From: an uncultured Collinsella sp.
Lineage (GTDB): Bacteria; Actinomycetota; Coriobacteriia; Coriobacteriales; Coriobacteriaceae
DNA length: 64,000 bases
Direction: 5' to 3'
Assembly (NCBI GenBank): GCA_934621295.1
Contig: CAKTVB010000004.1
Coordinates: forward strand, 62,001 to 126,000
Both the position numbers and the translations under genes were made by a program. The stretch's first letter is position 1. Each line of letters opens with the position of its first letter. This document shows positions 40,280 through 49,518 of the stretch, piece after piece. A model generated the notes under the pieces. The model saw nothing but the letters and a program-made list of their open reading frames with translations. It ran no database searches and was not told where the DNA came from.

Positions 40280-42768
40280 CGGTGCCGCAACAGCCAGACG
40301 CTATCGAGGTACGCGGTGCACGCGTCCACAACCTGAAAGATATCGACATCGACATTCCGCTGGGTAAGCTCGTGGGCATTGCCGGCGTCTCGGGTTCGGG
40401 CAAGAGCTCGCTTGCCCTGGGCGTCCTTTATGCCGAAGGATCGCGTCGGTATCTGGAGGCGCTCAGCACCTACACGCGCCGTCGCCTCACACAGGCCGAA
40501 CATACACAGGTGGACGAGGTGCTGCACGTACCGGCGGCGCTCGCGCTGCACCAGCGTCCCAGCGTACCGGGTGTGCGTTCGACTTTCGGCACCATGACCG
40601 AGCTCAATAACAGCCTGCGCCTGCTCTTTAGCCGCTGCGCCCATCACGTGTGCCCACACTGCGGCGCGCGCGTGGAGCCGAGTCTTAACGTAGCGGCGGG
40701 TTTGCCGCTCGTCTGTCCGTCATGCAATCGCGAGTTCTACGCGCCGGATGCCGAGGGCTTGGCGTTCAACAGCGGCGGCGCGTGCCCAACCTGCGGCGGC
40801 ACCGGCATCACGCGCGAGGTGGACGAGGCGAGTTTGGTTCCCGACGAGACCAAGACCATCGATGAGGGCGCAGTGCTTCCCTGGGGCTCGCTCATGTGGG
40901 ACCTCATGAAGCAAGTTGCCGGTGAGATGGGCGTGCGCACCGATGTGCCATTTAACCAGCTGACTCCTGCCGAGCGCGACATCGTCTTTCACGGACCGGC
41001 CGAGAAGAAGCACATTCTCTACGTTCCCAAGAACGGCCAGGGTGCCACGCCGCTCGACTTTACCTATTACAACGCCGTCTATACCGTTGAGAACGCGCTT
41101 TCCAAGGTCAAGGACGACAAGGGCCTCAAGCGCGTAGCGCGTTTCCTGCGTGAGGGTCCGTGCCGCGATTGCGGCGGCACGAGGCTTTCGGCTGCGGCGC
41201 GACGTCCCCAGGTGCGAGGCATCGACCTGGCACAAGCCGCCGCCATGACGCTCGGCGAGTCGATTGAGTGGGTGCGCGCAGTCCCGGCGTCCCTGCCGCA
41301 GGAGATGCGCCCCATGGTGACAGACATCTGCGACTCGTTTCTCAATACGGCGCGTCGCCTGGTCGATCTGGGGCTTGATTACCTGTCGCTCGACCGTGCC
41401 GGAGCCACGCTTTCTACGGGTGAGCGACAGCGCGTGCAGCTTGCGCGTGTGGTGCGCAATCGCTCGACCGGCGTGCTCTATGTGCTGGACGAGCCTTCGA
41501 TCGGTCTGCATCCGGCTAATGTCGATGGCCTGGTGAGTGTCATGCGTGATTTGGTTGCAGACGGCAACACGGTGGTGGTTGTCGACCACGACACACGCGT
41601 ACTTGCGGAGGCAGATTATCTGGTCGAGATGGGCCCTGCTGCTGGAGCCGCCGGTGGCAATGTGCTTAGCACAGGTACGGTCGACGAGGTGAGCGATGCA
41701 CCCGAGAGCCGCATCGCCCCATTTTTGCGCACGTCGCCTCAGCGTTTGCGCCCGATAATCGCCGAGGACGAGCTGTTCGACCATGGACACATTCGTATGG
41801 AGATGGGTGCGATCCATACGGTGAAACCCCTGGAAGTCGATATTCCCCGCGGTCGTTTGACGGCGGTCACGGGCGTTTCCGGCTCGGGCAAGACCACGCT
41901 TGTGCTCGAGACACTCATTCCTGCTCTCAAGGCACAGGCGGCGGGGGAGTGCGTGCCGCGCCACGTACGCTGGATCGATGCCGAGGGAGTCGCCCGTGCA
42001 AACCTTATCGACGCGACACCCATCGGCGCCAACGTGCGCTCGACGGTTGCCACCTATGCCGATATCCACGACGAGCTGCGCCGTGCCTACGCGCGCACGC
42101 CCGAGGCTAAGGAGGCTGGCTATAAGGCAGGTGCCTTCAGCTATAACACCGGAGCCCTGCGCTGCCCCACCTGTGACGGCACGGGCACCATCTCGCTTGA
42201 CGTGCAGTTCCTGCCCGATGCCGAGATCGTCTGCCCCGCATGCCGAGGCTCGCGCTACTCCGAGGCGGCCTCGCATATTCATCGCCAGGGCGCGGACGGC
42301 AGTCTCCTTACGCTGCCGCAGCTCATGGACATGAGCGTGGATGAGACGCTCGGTGCAACACTGGGTCTCAAGAAGGTTCAGGCACGTTTGCAAACCCTGC
42401 ACGACCTAGGACTGGGTTACCTGACGCTCGGCGAGCCCACGCCGGAGCTTTCGGGTGGCGAGGCCCAGCGTCTCAAGCTCGCAAGCGAGATGGGCCGCGT
42501 GCAAGACGATGCCGTCTTCGTGTTCGACGAGCCCACGATCGGCTTGCACCCGCTCGATGTCGAGGTGCTGCTGGGTGTCTTTGACGGCTTGGTATCGAAG
42601 GGCGCGACCGTTGTGGTGATCGAGCATGACCTTGATTTGATTCGCAATGCCGATTACGTGATAGATATGGGGCCCGGTGGCGGCGAGCGCGGTGGTTGCA
42701 TCGTCTACGCGGGAGTGCCCGCTGCGGTTGCGGCGTGTCCCGAGAGCGTTACGGGCCGCTACCTGTAG
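40276..42768 (+). CDS. UvrA-like excinuclease ATPase (UvrA2-type, truncated form)
   Basis: An 830-residue paralogue of UvrA, shorter than the canonical 940. Two ABC modules are seen: Walker A GVSGSGKSS and GVSGSGKTT, and signatures LSTGERQRVQLAR and LSGGEAQRLKLAS. Zinc modules include CPHCGARVEP...CPSCNRE and CPTCDGTG...CPACRGSRY. Class II UvrA proteins of this length are linked to self-resistance or drug tolerance in actinobacteria rather than core repair. Start TTG 40276 overlaps the previous stop; GTG 40282 is an alternative; GAAGGG lies upstream. Confidence 0.88.
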   Translation: MTVPQQPDAIEVRGARVHNLKDIDIDIPLGKLVGIAGVSGSGKSSLALGVLYAEGSRRYLEALSTYTRRRLTQAEHTQVDEVLHVPAALALHQRPSVPGVRSTFGTMTELNNSLRLLFSRCAHHVCPHCGARVEPSLNVAAGLPLVCPSCNREFYAPDAEGLAFNSGGACPTCGGTGITREVDEASLVPDETKTIDEGAVLPWGSLMWDLMKQVAGEMGVRTDVPFNQLTPAERDIVFHGPAEKKHILYVPKNGQGATPLDFTYYNAVYTVENALSKVKDDKGLKRVARFLREGPCRDCGGTRLSAAARRPQVRGIDLAQAAAMTLGESIEWVRAVPASLPQEMRPMVTDICDSFLNTARRLVDLGLDYLSLDRAGATLSTGERQRVQLARVVRNRSTGVLYVLDEPSIGLHPANVDGLVSVMRDLVADGNTVVVVDHDTRVLAEADYLVEMGPAAGAAGGNVLSTGTVDEVSDAPESRIAPFLRTSPQRLRPIIAEDELFDHGHIRMEMGAIHTVKPLEVDIPRGRLTAVTGVSGSGKTTLVLETLIPALKAQAAGECVPRHVRWIDAEGVARANLIDATPIGANVRSTVATYADIHDELRRAYARTPEAKEAGYKAGAFSYNTGALRCPTCDGTGTISLDVQFLPDAEIVCPACRGSRYSEAASHIHRQGADGSLLTLPQLMDMSVDETLGATLGLKKVQARLQTLHDLGLGYLTLGEPTPELSGGEAQRLKLASEMGRVQDDAVFVFDEPTIGLHPLDVEVLLGVFDGLVSKGATVVVIEHDLDLIRNADYVIDMGPGGGERGGCIVYAGVPAAVAACPESVTGRYL

Positions 42769-42796
42769 CGCCTCCTCATGCATCCCGCGCACGCAA

Positions 42797-42830
42797 AAGC
42801 CGCCGCGAGGGCGATTCCTCGCGGCGGCTT
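42797..42830. terminator. Bidirectional terminator-like stem
   Basis: A 14-bp stem AAGCCGCCGCGAGG with CCTCGCGGCGGCTT around a GCGATT loop lies between two convergent genes. T-richness is low on both sides. Confidence 0.65.
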
Positions 42831-42859
42831 GGCATGCAAAGTTGACGCTGCTTCGTCTC

Positions 42860-43990
42860 TTATGCGCGGTGCCAATCGGTCAGACAAGCATCGAGGCCGG
42901 CGACGACGGCGTCCTTATCCATGTGACGGCCGATGATGCACAGGCGCGTCTCGCGGTCGCCCACCTCGTCGTCCCAATAGTCGCGAAGCTCAGGGTTGTC
43001 GGCGATGATCTGCTGCTTCTCGTCCTCGGGGGCGGAGTCCACAAACAGGCCGTTTTCCATCAAGCGCATCTGATGGCCCGCCTGCTCAAAGATGTAGCAC
43101 ATGTCGGGGTTGGCGTTTTGCCACAGAGGGCCCTTGACGCGGATAACCTCGTCGGGCCAGTCCTGCTCCACAAAGTCGGTGAATTTCTCCAGGTCAAAGG
43201 GCTTGCGGCGAGCGTAGACAAACGTCTCGATGTCGTATTCCAGAACCTCGGGATCATCGTGCTCCTCGGGGTGCTCCATGGCCTCGACCCAAGCGGCGGA
43301 TTTATAGGCGCGGCTAAAGTCAAAGCGGTCGGTGTCCAGCAGCTCGTCCATGGGGACATTGCCCTGTTCGGCCTCGACGATCACGGCGTCCTTCTGCAGG
43401 CCGCGCACGATGGCTTTGAGCTCGGCGATCTGCTCGGGCGTCACGGTGTCGGTCTTGTTGAGCACAAGCGTGGTGCAAAACTCGATCTGCTGAATCAGCA
43501 GGCTCTCGATGTCGTCCTCGTCGATATTCTCGGCCAGCAAGTCGCGACCGCCGTTGAACTCGTCATACATGCGTGCGCAGTCCACCACGGCAACGATGTT
43601 GTCGAGTGCGAGCAGGGGCTCGCCGTCCGTCTTGGCGTCGTCGCAGAAGGAGGAGATGGTATAGGCGATGGGGATGGGCTCGCAGATGCCGGAGGCCTCG
43701 ATGATGATGTAGTCGAAGTCGCCGGATTCGGCGATGCCCTGCAGCTGGTTGGCGAGGTCTTCGGACAGCGTGCAGCAGATGCAGCCGTTGGTGAGAGGGA
43801 TGAGGTCGTCTGCCTCGGAGAGGCCGCCGTCGGCGATAAGGTCGGCGTCGACGTTGATCTCGCCGATATCGTTGACGATCACAGCGGCGCGGATGCCGCC
43901 GTCGTTTTCGAGGATGTGGTTGAGCAAGGTGGTCTTGCCGGCACCGAGGTAGCCGGTGAGCATCACGATCTTGACAGGCTTTTTGGGCAT
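42860..43990 (-). CDS. COG0523/CobW-family metallochaperone GTPase
   Basis: A 376-residue GTPase. Walker A GYLGAGKTTLLNH lies at about residues 12-24, the metal-binding hallmark GCICC at about 70-74, then NKTDTV and the C-terminal CobW_C domain (RRKPFDLEKF; GPLWQNANPD). COG0523 proteins insert metals, often zinc, into client proteins. Its metal and client are unknown; a Zur-type operator was not found. ATG 43990 has AGGAGG upstream; a 16-residue extension was rejected. A possible -10 box TATTCT lies at 44029-44034. Confidence 0.9.
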   Translation of the reverse strand: MPKKPVKIVMLTGYLGAGKTTLLNHILENDGGIRAAVIVNDIGEINVDADLIADGGLSEADDLIPLTNGCICCTLSEDLANQLQGIAESGDFDYIIIEASGICEPIPIAYTISSFCDDAKTDGEPLLALDNIVAVVDCARMYDEFNGGRDLLAENIDEDDIESLLIQQIEFCTTLVLNKTDTVTPEQIAELKAIVRGLQKDAVIVEAEQGNVPMDELLDTDRFDFSRAYKSAAWVEAMEHPEEHDDPEVLEYDIETFVYARRKPFDLEKFTDFVEQDWPDEVIRVKGPLWQNANPDMCYIFEQAGHQMRLMENGLFVDSAPEDEKQQIIADNPELRDYWDDEVGDRETRLCIIGRHMDKDAVVAGLDACLTDWHRA

Positions 43991-44173
43991 GGGCCCTCCT
44001 TTGTTAGTCGCAGCTGACAAGTGAATCTTAGAATACACCGCGCCTTATGTACCCGCCCACGGGATAAAAATCACAGAGAGGGTTTGTGCGTGTCGAAAAA
44101 ACAGCCGCGGGCCGCCCGTGGGTTGGGCTGGCCTGCGGCTGCAATAACGGGTGCTTGCGCGTGGACGGTGTGC

Positions 44174-44515
44174 CTACTCCCAGGTCTTCCAAACGTCGGG
44201 GGCGTAGCCGACGGTGGCGGCGCGCCCGTTGCGAACGATGGGCTCCGCGAGCACCTGCTGGTTTTCAAGCAGCTTGTCGAAGCGCTGGCTCTCGGCTAGA
44301 TGCTGCACGAGTGCTAGTGTGTCCTGGTCTTTTGCCTTGGGGTCCAGCAGCGCATCGATGCCGCCTACGGCGCGCATCACGCTTTGCAGCTCGCCCTTAC
44401 TCATCTCCTTCTCGCGCAGGTCGATGAATTGGACCTTGATGCGGCGCTCTTTGAAATAGCGCTGCGCCTTCTTGGTATCGAAGCTCTTCTTGGTGCCAAA
44501 GATCTGAATGTTCAC
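44174..44515 (-). CDS. ArsC/Spx-family protein lacking the catalytic Cys
   Basis: A 113-residue thioredoxin-fold protein of the ArsC/Spx group. The N-terminus IQIFGTKKSFDTKKA is the standard ArsC-like active-site loop, but the expected Cys (KKC) is a Ser and no other Cys is present in the protein. The SKGELQSVMRAVGG and LVQHLAESQ segments fit the family. Reductase activity by the usual mechanism is therefore unlikely. The start is GTG 44515, directly before NIQIF, with AGGCAGG upstream. Confidence 0.8.
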   Translation of the reverse strand: MNIQIFGTKKSFDTKKAQRYFKERRIKVQFIDLREKEMSKGELQSVMRAVGGIDALLDPKAKDQDTLALVQHLAESQRFDKLLENQQVLAEPIVRNGRAATVGYAPDVWKTWE

Positions 44516-44584
44516 GATGCCTGCCTGTTCGTTGGAGTGCGTCTGCCTTGCGACATGGTATCGCACGGCGAGCACGAAAGGACG

Positions 44585-45208
44585 TTAACGAATGAAGTTC
44601 GTCCTGGCGCGCTCCGGCTCGGGCGCGGTGATGCCCGCGGCGCGTCCCGCTTCGATGCATTTGAGCATCCATGCCATATTGCGGCCCAGGTTGCGCATGG
44701 TCGCCATGCCCTCGGCGTCTTGAAGGGCTTCCTCGGGCGCGCCTCCAAAGGTGACGTTCCAGTAGGTGGAGGAGACGACGGGCATTTGGTTGATGGTGAA
44801 GTACTTGTTGAGCACGTCAACGCTGGCACACGTCCCTGCGCGGCGAGCGACGGCGATGGATGCCCCTGGCTTGTGGGCAAAGGCAGCGCCGCCGGCGTAG
44901 AAGGCGCGGTCGAGGAAGGAGAGGATGCGTCCCGAAGGGTGCGCGTAATAGACCGGTGTGCCAAAGACAAAGCCGTCGGCCTGGGTGGCGAGGTTGAGAA
45001 ACTCGTTGACGGGATCGTCACCAAAGACGCAATGACCATCGAGGTCGGAGCATCGATTACAGGCGATGCAATCACGATACGCGCCGGCACCGAGTTGGAA
45101 GATCTGGGTGTCAATGCCTTCGGACTCGAGTGTCTGCGCTATCTGCTTGAGCGCCGTCGCCGTGTTTCCATGCACCCTTGCGCTGCCGTTAACCAATAGA
45201 ACCTTCAT
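44585..45208 (-). CDS. NADPH-dependent FMN reductase / iron-sulfur flavoprotein
   Basis: A 207-residue flavodoxin-fold protein. The start MKVLLVNGSARVHGNT is the FMN phosphate loop. A Cys motif CIACNRC plus a nearby C (GHCVFGDD) resembles the compact cluster-binding site of iron-sulfur flavoproteins. FGTPVYYAHPSG is the second flavin loop. The role is probably in electron transfer or quinone/nitro reduction. ATG 45208 follows GGGGAGG. The ArsC-like gene lies 69 nt downstream on the same strand. Confidence 0.85.
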   Translation of the reverse strand: MKVLLVNGSARVHGNTATALKQIAQTLESEGIDTQIFQLGAGAYRDCIACNRCSDLDGHCVFGDDPVNEFLNLATQADGFVFGTPVYYAHPSGRILSFLDRAFYAGGAAFAHKPGASIAVARRAGTCASVDVLNKYFTINQMPVVSSTYWNVTFGGAPEEALQDAEGMATMRNLGRNMAWMLKCIEAGRAAGITAPEPERARTNFIR

Positions 45209-45314
45209 GGACCCTCCCCGGTGTTTCGTGTACATGCCCTGGATTATCGCACGTTAATAGGCGCATGCGCTCGCGACTCAGGCGTATACTGTCGCGCATC
45301 GAGAAAGAGGATGG

Positions 45315-46193
45315 ATGCAACAGACGACTTCGACCGTAGATTTGCCGCGTCGCACCGGTGTGGTGCTGGAGGGCGGAGGATTTCGCGGCCTTTACACCGC
45401 GGGCGTGCTTGACGTGTGGATGGAGCACGGCGTTACTGCCGATGGAGCAGTGGGAGTATCCGCGGGTGCCGCCTTTGGATACAACTTCAAATCCCGCCAG
45501 ATTGGACGCGTGCTTCGCTACAACACAGCCTACGCCGCCGACCCGCGCTATGCGAGCTTGCGCAATTGGCTGCGCACGGGCGACCTGTACAGTCGCGACT
45601 TTGCCTATGGCGAAGTTCCGCTGGTGCTCGATCCGGTGGATACCGAGACGTTTAACTCGTGGCCCATGCGTTTTACGGCGGTGGCAACCGATATCAATAC
45701 GGGCGAAGCGGTCTATCACGATCTTGAGCAGGGCGGCGCGGACGACATCGAATGGATTCGCGCCTCGGCATCTATCCCCGTGTTATCGCGCCCCGTGGCA
45801 ATCGATGGCCGTGAGCTTTTGGATGGCGGTGTCGCCGAGTCCATTCCTGTGGCATGGATGCGCGAGCAGGGTTATCAAAAGATCGCTATCATACTTACGC
45901 AGCCGCAGGGCTATCGCAAGGAGCCCAACCACATGATGCCCCTCCTGCGACTTTGGCTACACCGATATCCGCACTTGGTGGAGCTGCTTTCGCATCGTCA
46001 TGAACAGTACAACGCATGTCTGGATATGATTGAACGCCTTGAGCGGGAGGGAGCATTATTTGTGATCCGACCCAGCCGGGACGTGAGCGTGCCCGCCATA
46101 TGCAAAGATCCGCAAAAGCTCGAAGAGATATACGAAGTGGGACGTGCCGACGCACTGCGCACGCTCGATAGGCTGCAGGCGTTCTTTGCGTAA
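45315..46193 (+). CDS. Patatin-like phospholipase
   Basis: A 292-residue serine lipase of the patatin fold. The oxyanion-hole loop GGGFRGLYTAGVL is at about residues 17-29, the nucleophile motif GVSAGAA at about 47-53 and the catalytic Asp in DGGVAESIPV at about 173-182. There is no signal peptide, so it is cytosolic or membrane-peripheral, acting on phospholipid or acyl esters. ATG 45315 follows AAAGAGG; ATG 45311 is out of frame. Confidence 0.92.
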   Translation: MQQTTSTVDLPRRTGVVLEGGGFRGLYTAGVLDVWMEHGVTADGAVGVSAGAAFGYNFKSRQIGRVLRYNTAYAADPRYASLRNWLRTGDLYSRDFAYGEVPLVLDPVDTETFNSWPMRFTAVATDINTGEAVYHDLEQGGADDIEWIRASASIPVLSRPVAIDGRELLDGGVAESIPVAWMREQGYQKIAIILTQPQGYRKEPNHMMPLLRLWLHRYPHLVELLSHRHEQYNACLDMIERLEREGALFVIRPSRDVSVPAICKDPQKLEEIYEVGRADALRTLDRLQAFFA

Positions 46194-46230
46194 CATTCGA
46201 CGCCTGCGGCCTAGAATAAGCTTTGATTTC

Positions 46231-46252
46231 GAGCCGGATGTCCAACCGGCTC
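46231..46252 (+). promoter_or_regulatory. Leader hairpin before the LuxR-type gene
   Basis: GAGCCGG (46231-46237) pairs with CCGGCTC (46246-46252). It lies between a TAGAAT -10-like box (46212-46217) and the next gene's start, so it is either the end of the patatin unit or a leader hairpin. Confidence 0.35.
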
Positions 46253-46305
46253 GGTTCTTCGCGTTTTATCATCAAGATACGCGATGAACGTGAGGGGAGG
46301 TTGCC

Positions 46306-47325
46306 ATGAACCAGATGCATGACGACTCTTGGCAATTCCCCATGCCGCTCATGTGCACGGCGTTCGAGCCGGGGATGCTCGACCACACGCTTGCCCAGAT
46401 GCCCAAGGACGGCTTTGGGGCCATTGCACATGCCGAGGCTCTTTACTATCGCGGCCTTCCCGATGATGCTTGTCGTCTGGCTGAGCCATACCTTACTTCG
46501 GGCGATCTTTCCCTTCGCCTTTCTGCTTGTTTGATCTGTGCGTATGCCAACCTGTCGCTCAATCGCTCCATGGCGGCGCGCCGCTGTTTGAAATACCTTG
46601 AGGAGACGGGGAAGGACCCGCGCGTTACCGAGAATCCGCGTGTCCGCGCCTCGTATATGCTCTTTGCGGCAAGCGCGTGCGTGCTGTTGCATTTTCCCTC
46701 CCCGGTATCGCGCGACGAATTCAACTCATATGCTGCGCTACTTCCCGAGGGGCTGCGTTTGTTTGCGACGTATGCCCTGGCGCATCGCGCCTACCTTGAG
46801 GGCGATTACGGGCGCTGCGTAGGTATGGCCGAAAACGCTCTGTCGATGAAACAGGGGAGCTACCCTGTGGCGGAGGTGTTCCTGCACTTGATGGCTGCCG
46901 TGGGATGGATCAATCAGCATGATATCGACCGCGCCAAGGCGCACTTCATGCATGCTTGGCAGATAGCGCAGCCCGACGATTTGATTGAGATGCTCGGTGA
47001 GCACCATGGGCTTTTGCAGGGCGTACTCGAATCGTGTCTCAAAAAGGACTTTCCCCAGGATTTTGCGCGCATCATCAAGATCACCGACCGTTTTAGCCGT
47101 GGGTGGCGGCGCGTGCATAACCCCACCGCAGGGGCGAGCGTTGCGGATAATCTGACGACAACGGAATTCGCCATCTCCATGCTGGCATGCCGTGGGTGGA
47201 CAAACGACGAGATTGCCGCGCACTTGCAGATATCGCGTGGGACGGTAAAGAATCGTCTGTCGAGCGCCTATGCCAAACTGGGCATTTCGAGTCGCGCTGC
47301 ATTGAGGCAGTTTGTGCTGCTGTAA
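46306..47325 (+). CDS. LuxR-type HTH regulator
   Basis: A 339-residue regulator with a C-terminal GerE/LuxR HTH (LTTTEFAISMLACRGWTNDEIAAHL, then SRGTVKNRLSSAYAKL). The first 260 residues are helical with repeat-like pairs, resembling the tetratricopeptide-like sensor parts of MalT-related proteins, but no ATPase motif is present. There is no receiver domain or membrane helix. GGGGAGG precedes ATG 46306. The target is unknown. Confidence 0.82.
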   Translation: MNQMHDDSWQFPMPLMCTAFEPGMLDHTLAQMPKDGFGAIAHAEALYYRGLPDDACRLAEPYLTSGDLSLRLSACLICAYANLSLNRSMAARRCLKYLEETGKDPRVTENPRVRASYMLFAASACVLLHFPSPVSRDEFNSYAALLPEGLRLFATYALAHRAYLEGDYGRCVGMAENALSMKQGSYPVAEVFLHLMAAVGWINQHDIDRAKAHFMHAWQIAQPDDLIEMLGEHHGLLQGVLESCLKKDFPQDFARIIKITDRFSRGWRRVHNPTAGASVADNLTTTEFAISMLACRGWTNDEIAAHLQISRGTVKNRLSSAYAKLGISSRAALRQFVLL

Positions 47326-47349
47326 GGTGCCAACTTTCCCATCGTAATA

Positions 47350-47380
47350 AAAAGGGCTACCGGCCTGTGCCGATAGCCCT
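47350..47380 (-). terminator. Terminator of the thiamine operon
   Basis: Read on the minus strand, AGGGCTA and TAGCCCT flank an inner CGG/CCG stem and are followed by TTTTTATTACG. It lies 32 bp beyond the thiE stop. Confidence 0.85.
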
Positions 47381-47411
47381 CAGTTGAATGCGCGCTTTCG
47401 CTTGGCAGCGC

Positions 47412-48107
47412 CTATGCCTGGCGCCAAGTCTCAACGAGCTCCGCCGCCGCGGCGTGCGGATCGGGTGCGCTGCAGACTGCGGAGACGACGAAAAAGCCTT
47501 CGACGCCTGTTGCCTTGAGGGCGGGCAGGTCTGCTGCCTTTACGCCGCCGCCAACTACGATGGGGCGCGGGCTAACCTCGTGCAAGGCGCGCAGGTCGTC
47601 GAAATCCTGCATGATAATGCTGCCGTCGGAGGTGAGGCCGGCGTCTTTTTTGGTCGCCGTCTCGTGCAAGGGGCCGACGCCCAGGTAGTCGACAAGGCTC
47701 ATGTCCGCCGTCTTCACGTACTCGAGCATTTCCTCGCAGCGGGCGGAGAGACCCACGATAGCATCGGGCCCTAGCAGCTTACGGCACACGTCTACGGGGA
47801 TGTCGGATTGGCCCACATGCACGCCATCGCACTTGATGCCGCGCTCGCGGGCGGCAAGCACCGCGTCGAGTCGGTCGTCGATGAGCAATGCTACTTGATC
47901 ACTCTTGCCTGCACGGGCGATGACGTCTGCCGCTTGCGCCGTGTACTCGATGAGGTCGCGCACGGAGCAGACCTTGGAGCGGATCTGCACACAGGTGAAG
48001 CCGGCGTCGAGTGCCTGCTCCACTACATCGGCGACGGGGCGTCCCAGGGTATTTTCGGGCCCCAGCACCAAGTAGGCCGAGATATCCAGATTGTCACGCA
48101 TGCTCAT
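47412..48107 (-). CDS. thiE: Thiamine phosphate synthase
   Basis: A 231-residue TIM-barrel enzyme joining HMP-pyrophosphate and thiazole phosphate to form thiamine phosphate. The family motifs CVQIRSK, LLIDDRLDAVLA, GVHVGQSD and the phosphate-binding end IVVGGGVKAADLPAL are present in order. It is the last gene of the thiM operon, 3 nt after the previous stop, with AGGAGG inside that gene. No thiC is seen here, so it fits a salvage role. Confidence 0.93.
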   Translation of the reverse strand: MSMRDNLDISAYLVLGPENTLGRPVADVVEQALDAGFTCVQIRSKVCSVRDLIEYTAQAADVIARAGKSDQVALLIDDRLDAVLAARERGIKCDGVHVGQSDIPVDVCRKLLGPDAIVGLSARCEEMLEYVKTADMSLVDYLGVGPLHETATKKDAGLTSDGSIIMQDFDDLRALHEVSPRPIVVGGGVKAADLPALKATGVEGFFVVSAVCSAPDPHAAAAELVETWRQA

Positions 48108-48110
48108 GGC

Positions 48111-48419
48111 TTATGCCTCCTGTGCTTTGAGCTGGGCGTCCAGGCGTTCCAGTTTGCCGTCCATCATGTGATCGAAGCCCGGGCGCACGTCTGCCTTGAG
48201 TACGACCTCGGTGCGGATACCCTTCTCCGCCAAGACGAAGGTGGCGTCCTTGACCACCTGCATGACCTCGTCCCAATCGCCTTCGATCTCGGTGAACATC
48301 GAGGTCGTGCGGCTGGGAAGCCCAGACTCGCGGATAACGCGCACGACTTCTGCCACCTCGGCAGATAGCTCGTCGCCCGTGCCGCAGGGCGCGATGGCAA
48401 CAGCGATAAGCGTGTTCAT
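48111..48419 (-). CDS. Thiamine-binding protein, MTH1187/YkoF-like
   Basis: A 102-residue ferredoxin-like fold protein of the MTH1187 family. The pattern MNTLIAVAIAPCGTG, SGLPSRTTSMFTEIEGDWDEVM and GIRTEVVLKADVRPG is characteristic. Relatives (YkoF) bind thiamine or its HMP part and act with HMP transport or salvage. It lies exactly between thiM and thiE with no intergenic gap, which supports a thiamine role. Confidence 0.9.
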   Translation of the reverse strand: MNTLIAVAIAPCGTGDELSAEVAEVVRVIRESGLPSRTTSMFTEIEGDWDEVMQVVKDATFVLAEKGIRTEVVLKADVRPGFDHMMDGKLERLDAQLKAQEA

Positions 48420-49259
48420 CTAGGCCTCCTCGACGCACATCGGGTTTGCGGCGATCTCTTCACCCGTGGCGCGGTAGAGCTCGTCGATAAAAGCGACCTT
48501 GAAGCTCGCGGGGGCGTCGGCCACGGCTGCGGCGCGCGTGCCGGCGAGGTTGTAGTGGGCCGTGCCGGCAACCGCCGCGGTAAAGGCGTCGGCGCAGGTG
48601 GCGTAGACGGCGAGCACGCCGCCCTGGGAGCAGCCGCAGCCCGTGATCTTGGACATGAGCTCGCTGCCTCCGTGTGAGCGCACGACGGTGGTGCCGTCGG
48701 TCACAAGGTCGACCTCGCCGGAGACCACCACGGCACCGCCCGTGTAGCGGGCGAGCGCTACGGCAGCCTCGCGTGCGGCATCGACGCCATCGGTGGTATC
48801 CACGCCACGAGGACGGTCGAGGGCGTCTTCGGCATCAAGAAGCTCCCACAGGCTTGCGAGGGCGATGATCTCGGAGGCGTTGCCGCGAACGATGGTGGGC
48901 TTGTAGGGCTTGAGTTCACCGATCAGCTTGGTACGCAGGCTGCCGATGCCCAGGCCCACCGGGTCGAGCACCCATGCCTTGCCAGCGTCGTGTGCGGCTT
49001 TGGCCGTTGCGGGGATGGTTTGCTCATAGATAGGGAAGAGCGTGCCCATGTTGAGGTACACGGCGTTGCCGGCGGCAACGAGTGCCTCTCCCTCGTCGGG
49101 CAAATAGACCATGGCTGCCGAGCCGCCCACGGCGAGCTGGGCGTTTGCCACGAAGTCGATGGTCACGGTGTTGGTGATGGAACCCGCCATGGGGTTAGTC
49201 TCGCGCACCTTGCGCGCGGCCGCCGCAACGGTGGCTTCGATCTGGTTCTTTTCGATCAT
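48420..49259 (-). CDS. thiM: Hydroxyethylthiazole kinase
   Basis: A 279-residue ribokinase-like kinase that phosphorylates the thiazole moiety in thiamine salvage. It carries ITNTVTIDFVANAQLAVGGSAAMVY (substrate pocket), VLDPVGLG (about 95-102), IVRGNASEI and the ATP-site GCGCSQGGV, the position of the catalytic Cys in B. subtilis ThiM. ATG 49259 lies behind GGGAGGC. It is the first gene after a TPP riboswitch. Confidence 0.94.
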   Translation of the reverse strand: MIEKNQIEATVAAAARKVRETNPMAGSITNTVTIDFVANAQLAVGGSAAMVYLPDEGEALVAAGNAVYLNMGTLFPIYEQTIPATAKAAHDAGKAWVLDPVGLGIGSLRTKLIGELKPYKPTIVRGNASEIIALASLWELLDAEDALDRPRGVDTTDGVDAAREAAVALARYTGGAVVVSGEVDLVTDGTTVVRSHGGSELMSKITGCGCSQGGVLAVYATCADAFTAAVAGTAHYNLAGTRAAAVADAPASFKVAFIDELYRATGEEIAANPMCVEEA

Positions 49260-49319
49260 GCATGCCTCCCTAGGCTTTTGGGGATGCTGCACGTAAAGCT
49301 ACAGTGTCCCAAAACCACG

Positions 49320-49412
49320 AGGACATGCTCCCTACGCCAGCGCTAACTGACAGGTTCAAAGGGTTGGGCACATGCCCTCTCAGCCTACTCGCGCGCACGC
49401 GGCGGCACCCCT
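49320..49412 (-). promoter_or_regulatory. TPP riboswitch (THI element)
   Basis: On the minus strand the conserved core is present in order: GGGGTGCC, then GGCTGAGAGGG (49375-49385), ACCC, then GAACCTGTCAG (49347-49357), a CGCTGGCG stem and GTAGGGAGC. Between it and thiM, TTTTGGG and CCCAAAA can pair near the GGGAGG ribosome site, a plausible expression platform. It should turn off thiM-ykoF-like-thiE when thiamine pyrophosphate is abundant. Confidence 0.95.
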
Positions 49413-49518
49413 GCATCGAATCTGTGGCTTACATGGTACTCCATGAGGTGGGTTTGCGCCGTCGCGTTGTACCATAAGGAAACCTTTATGCACAAGAAAC
49501 CTCGCGAAGGACGCACCC

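Noticed and set aside
40720..42402. 560-codon frame antisense to the UvrA-like gene
   Set aside because: No domain; the plus strand carries two ABC modules and zinc motifs.
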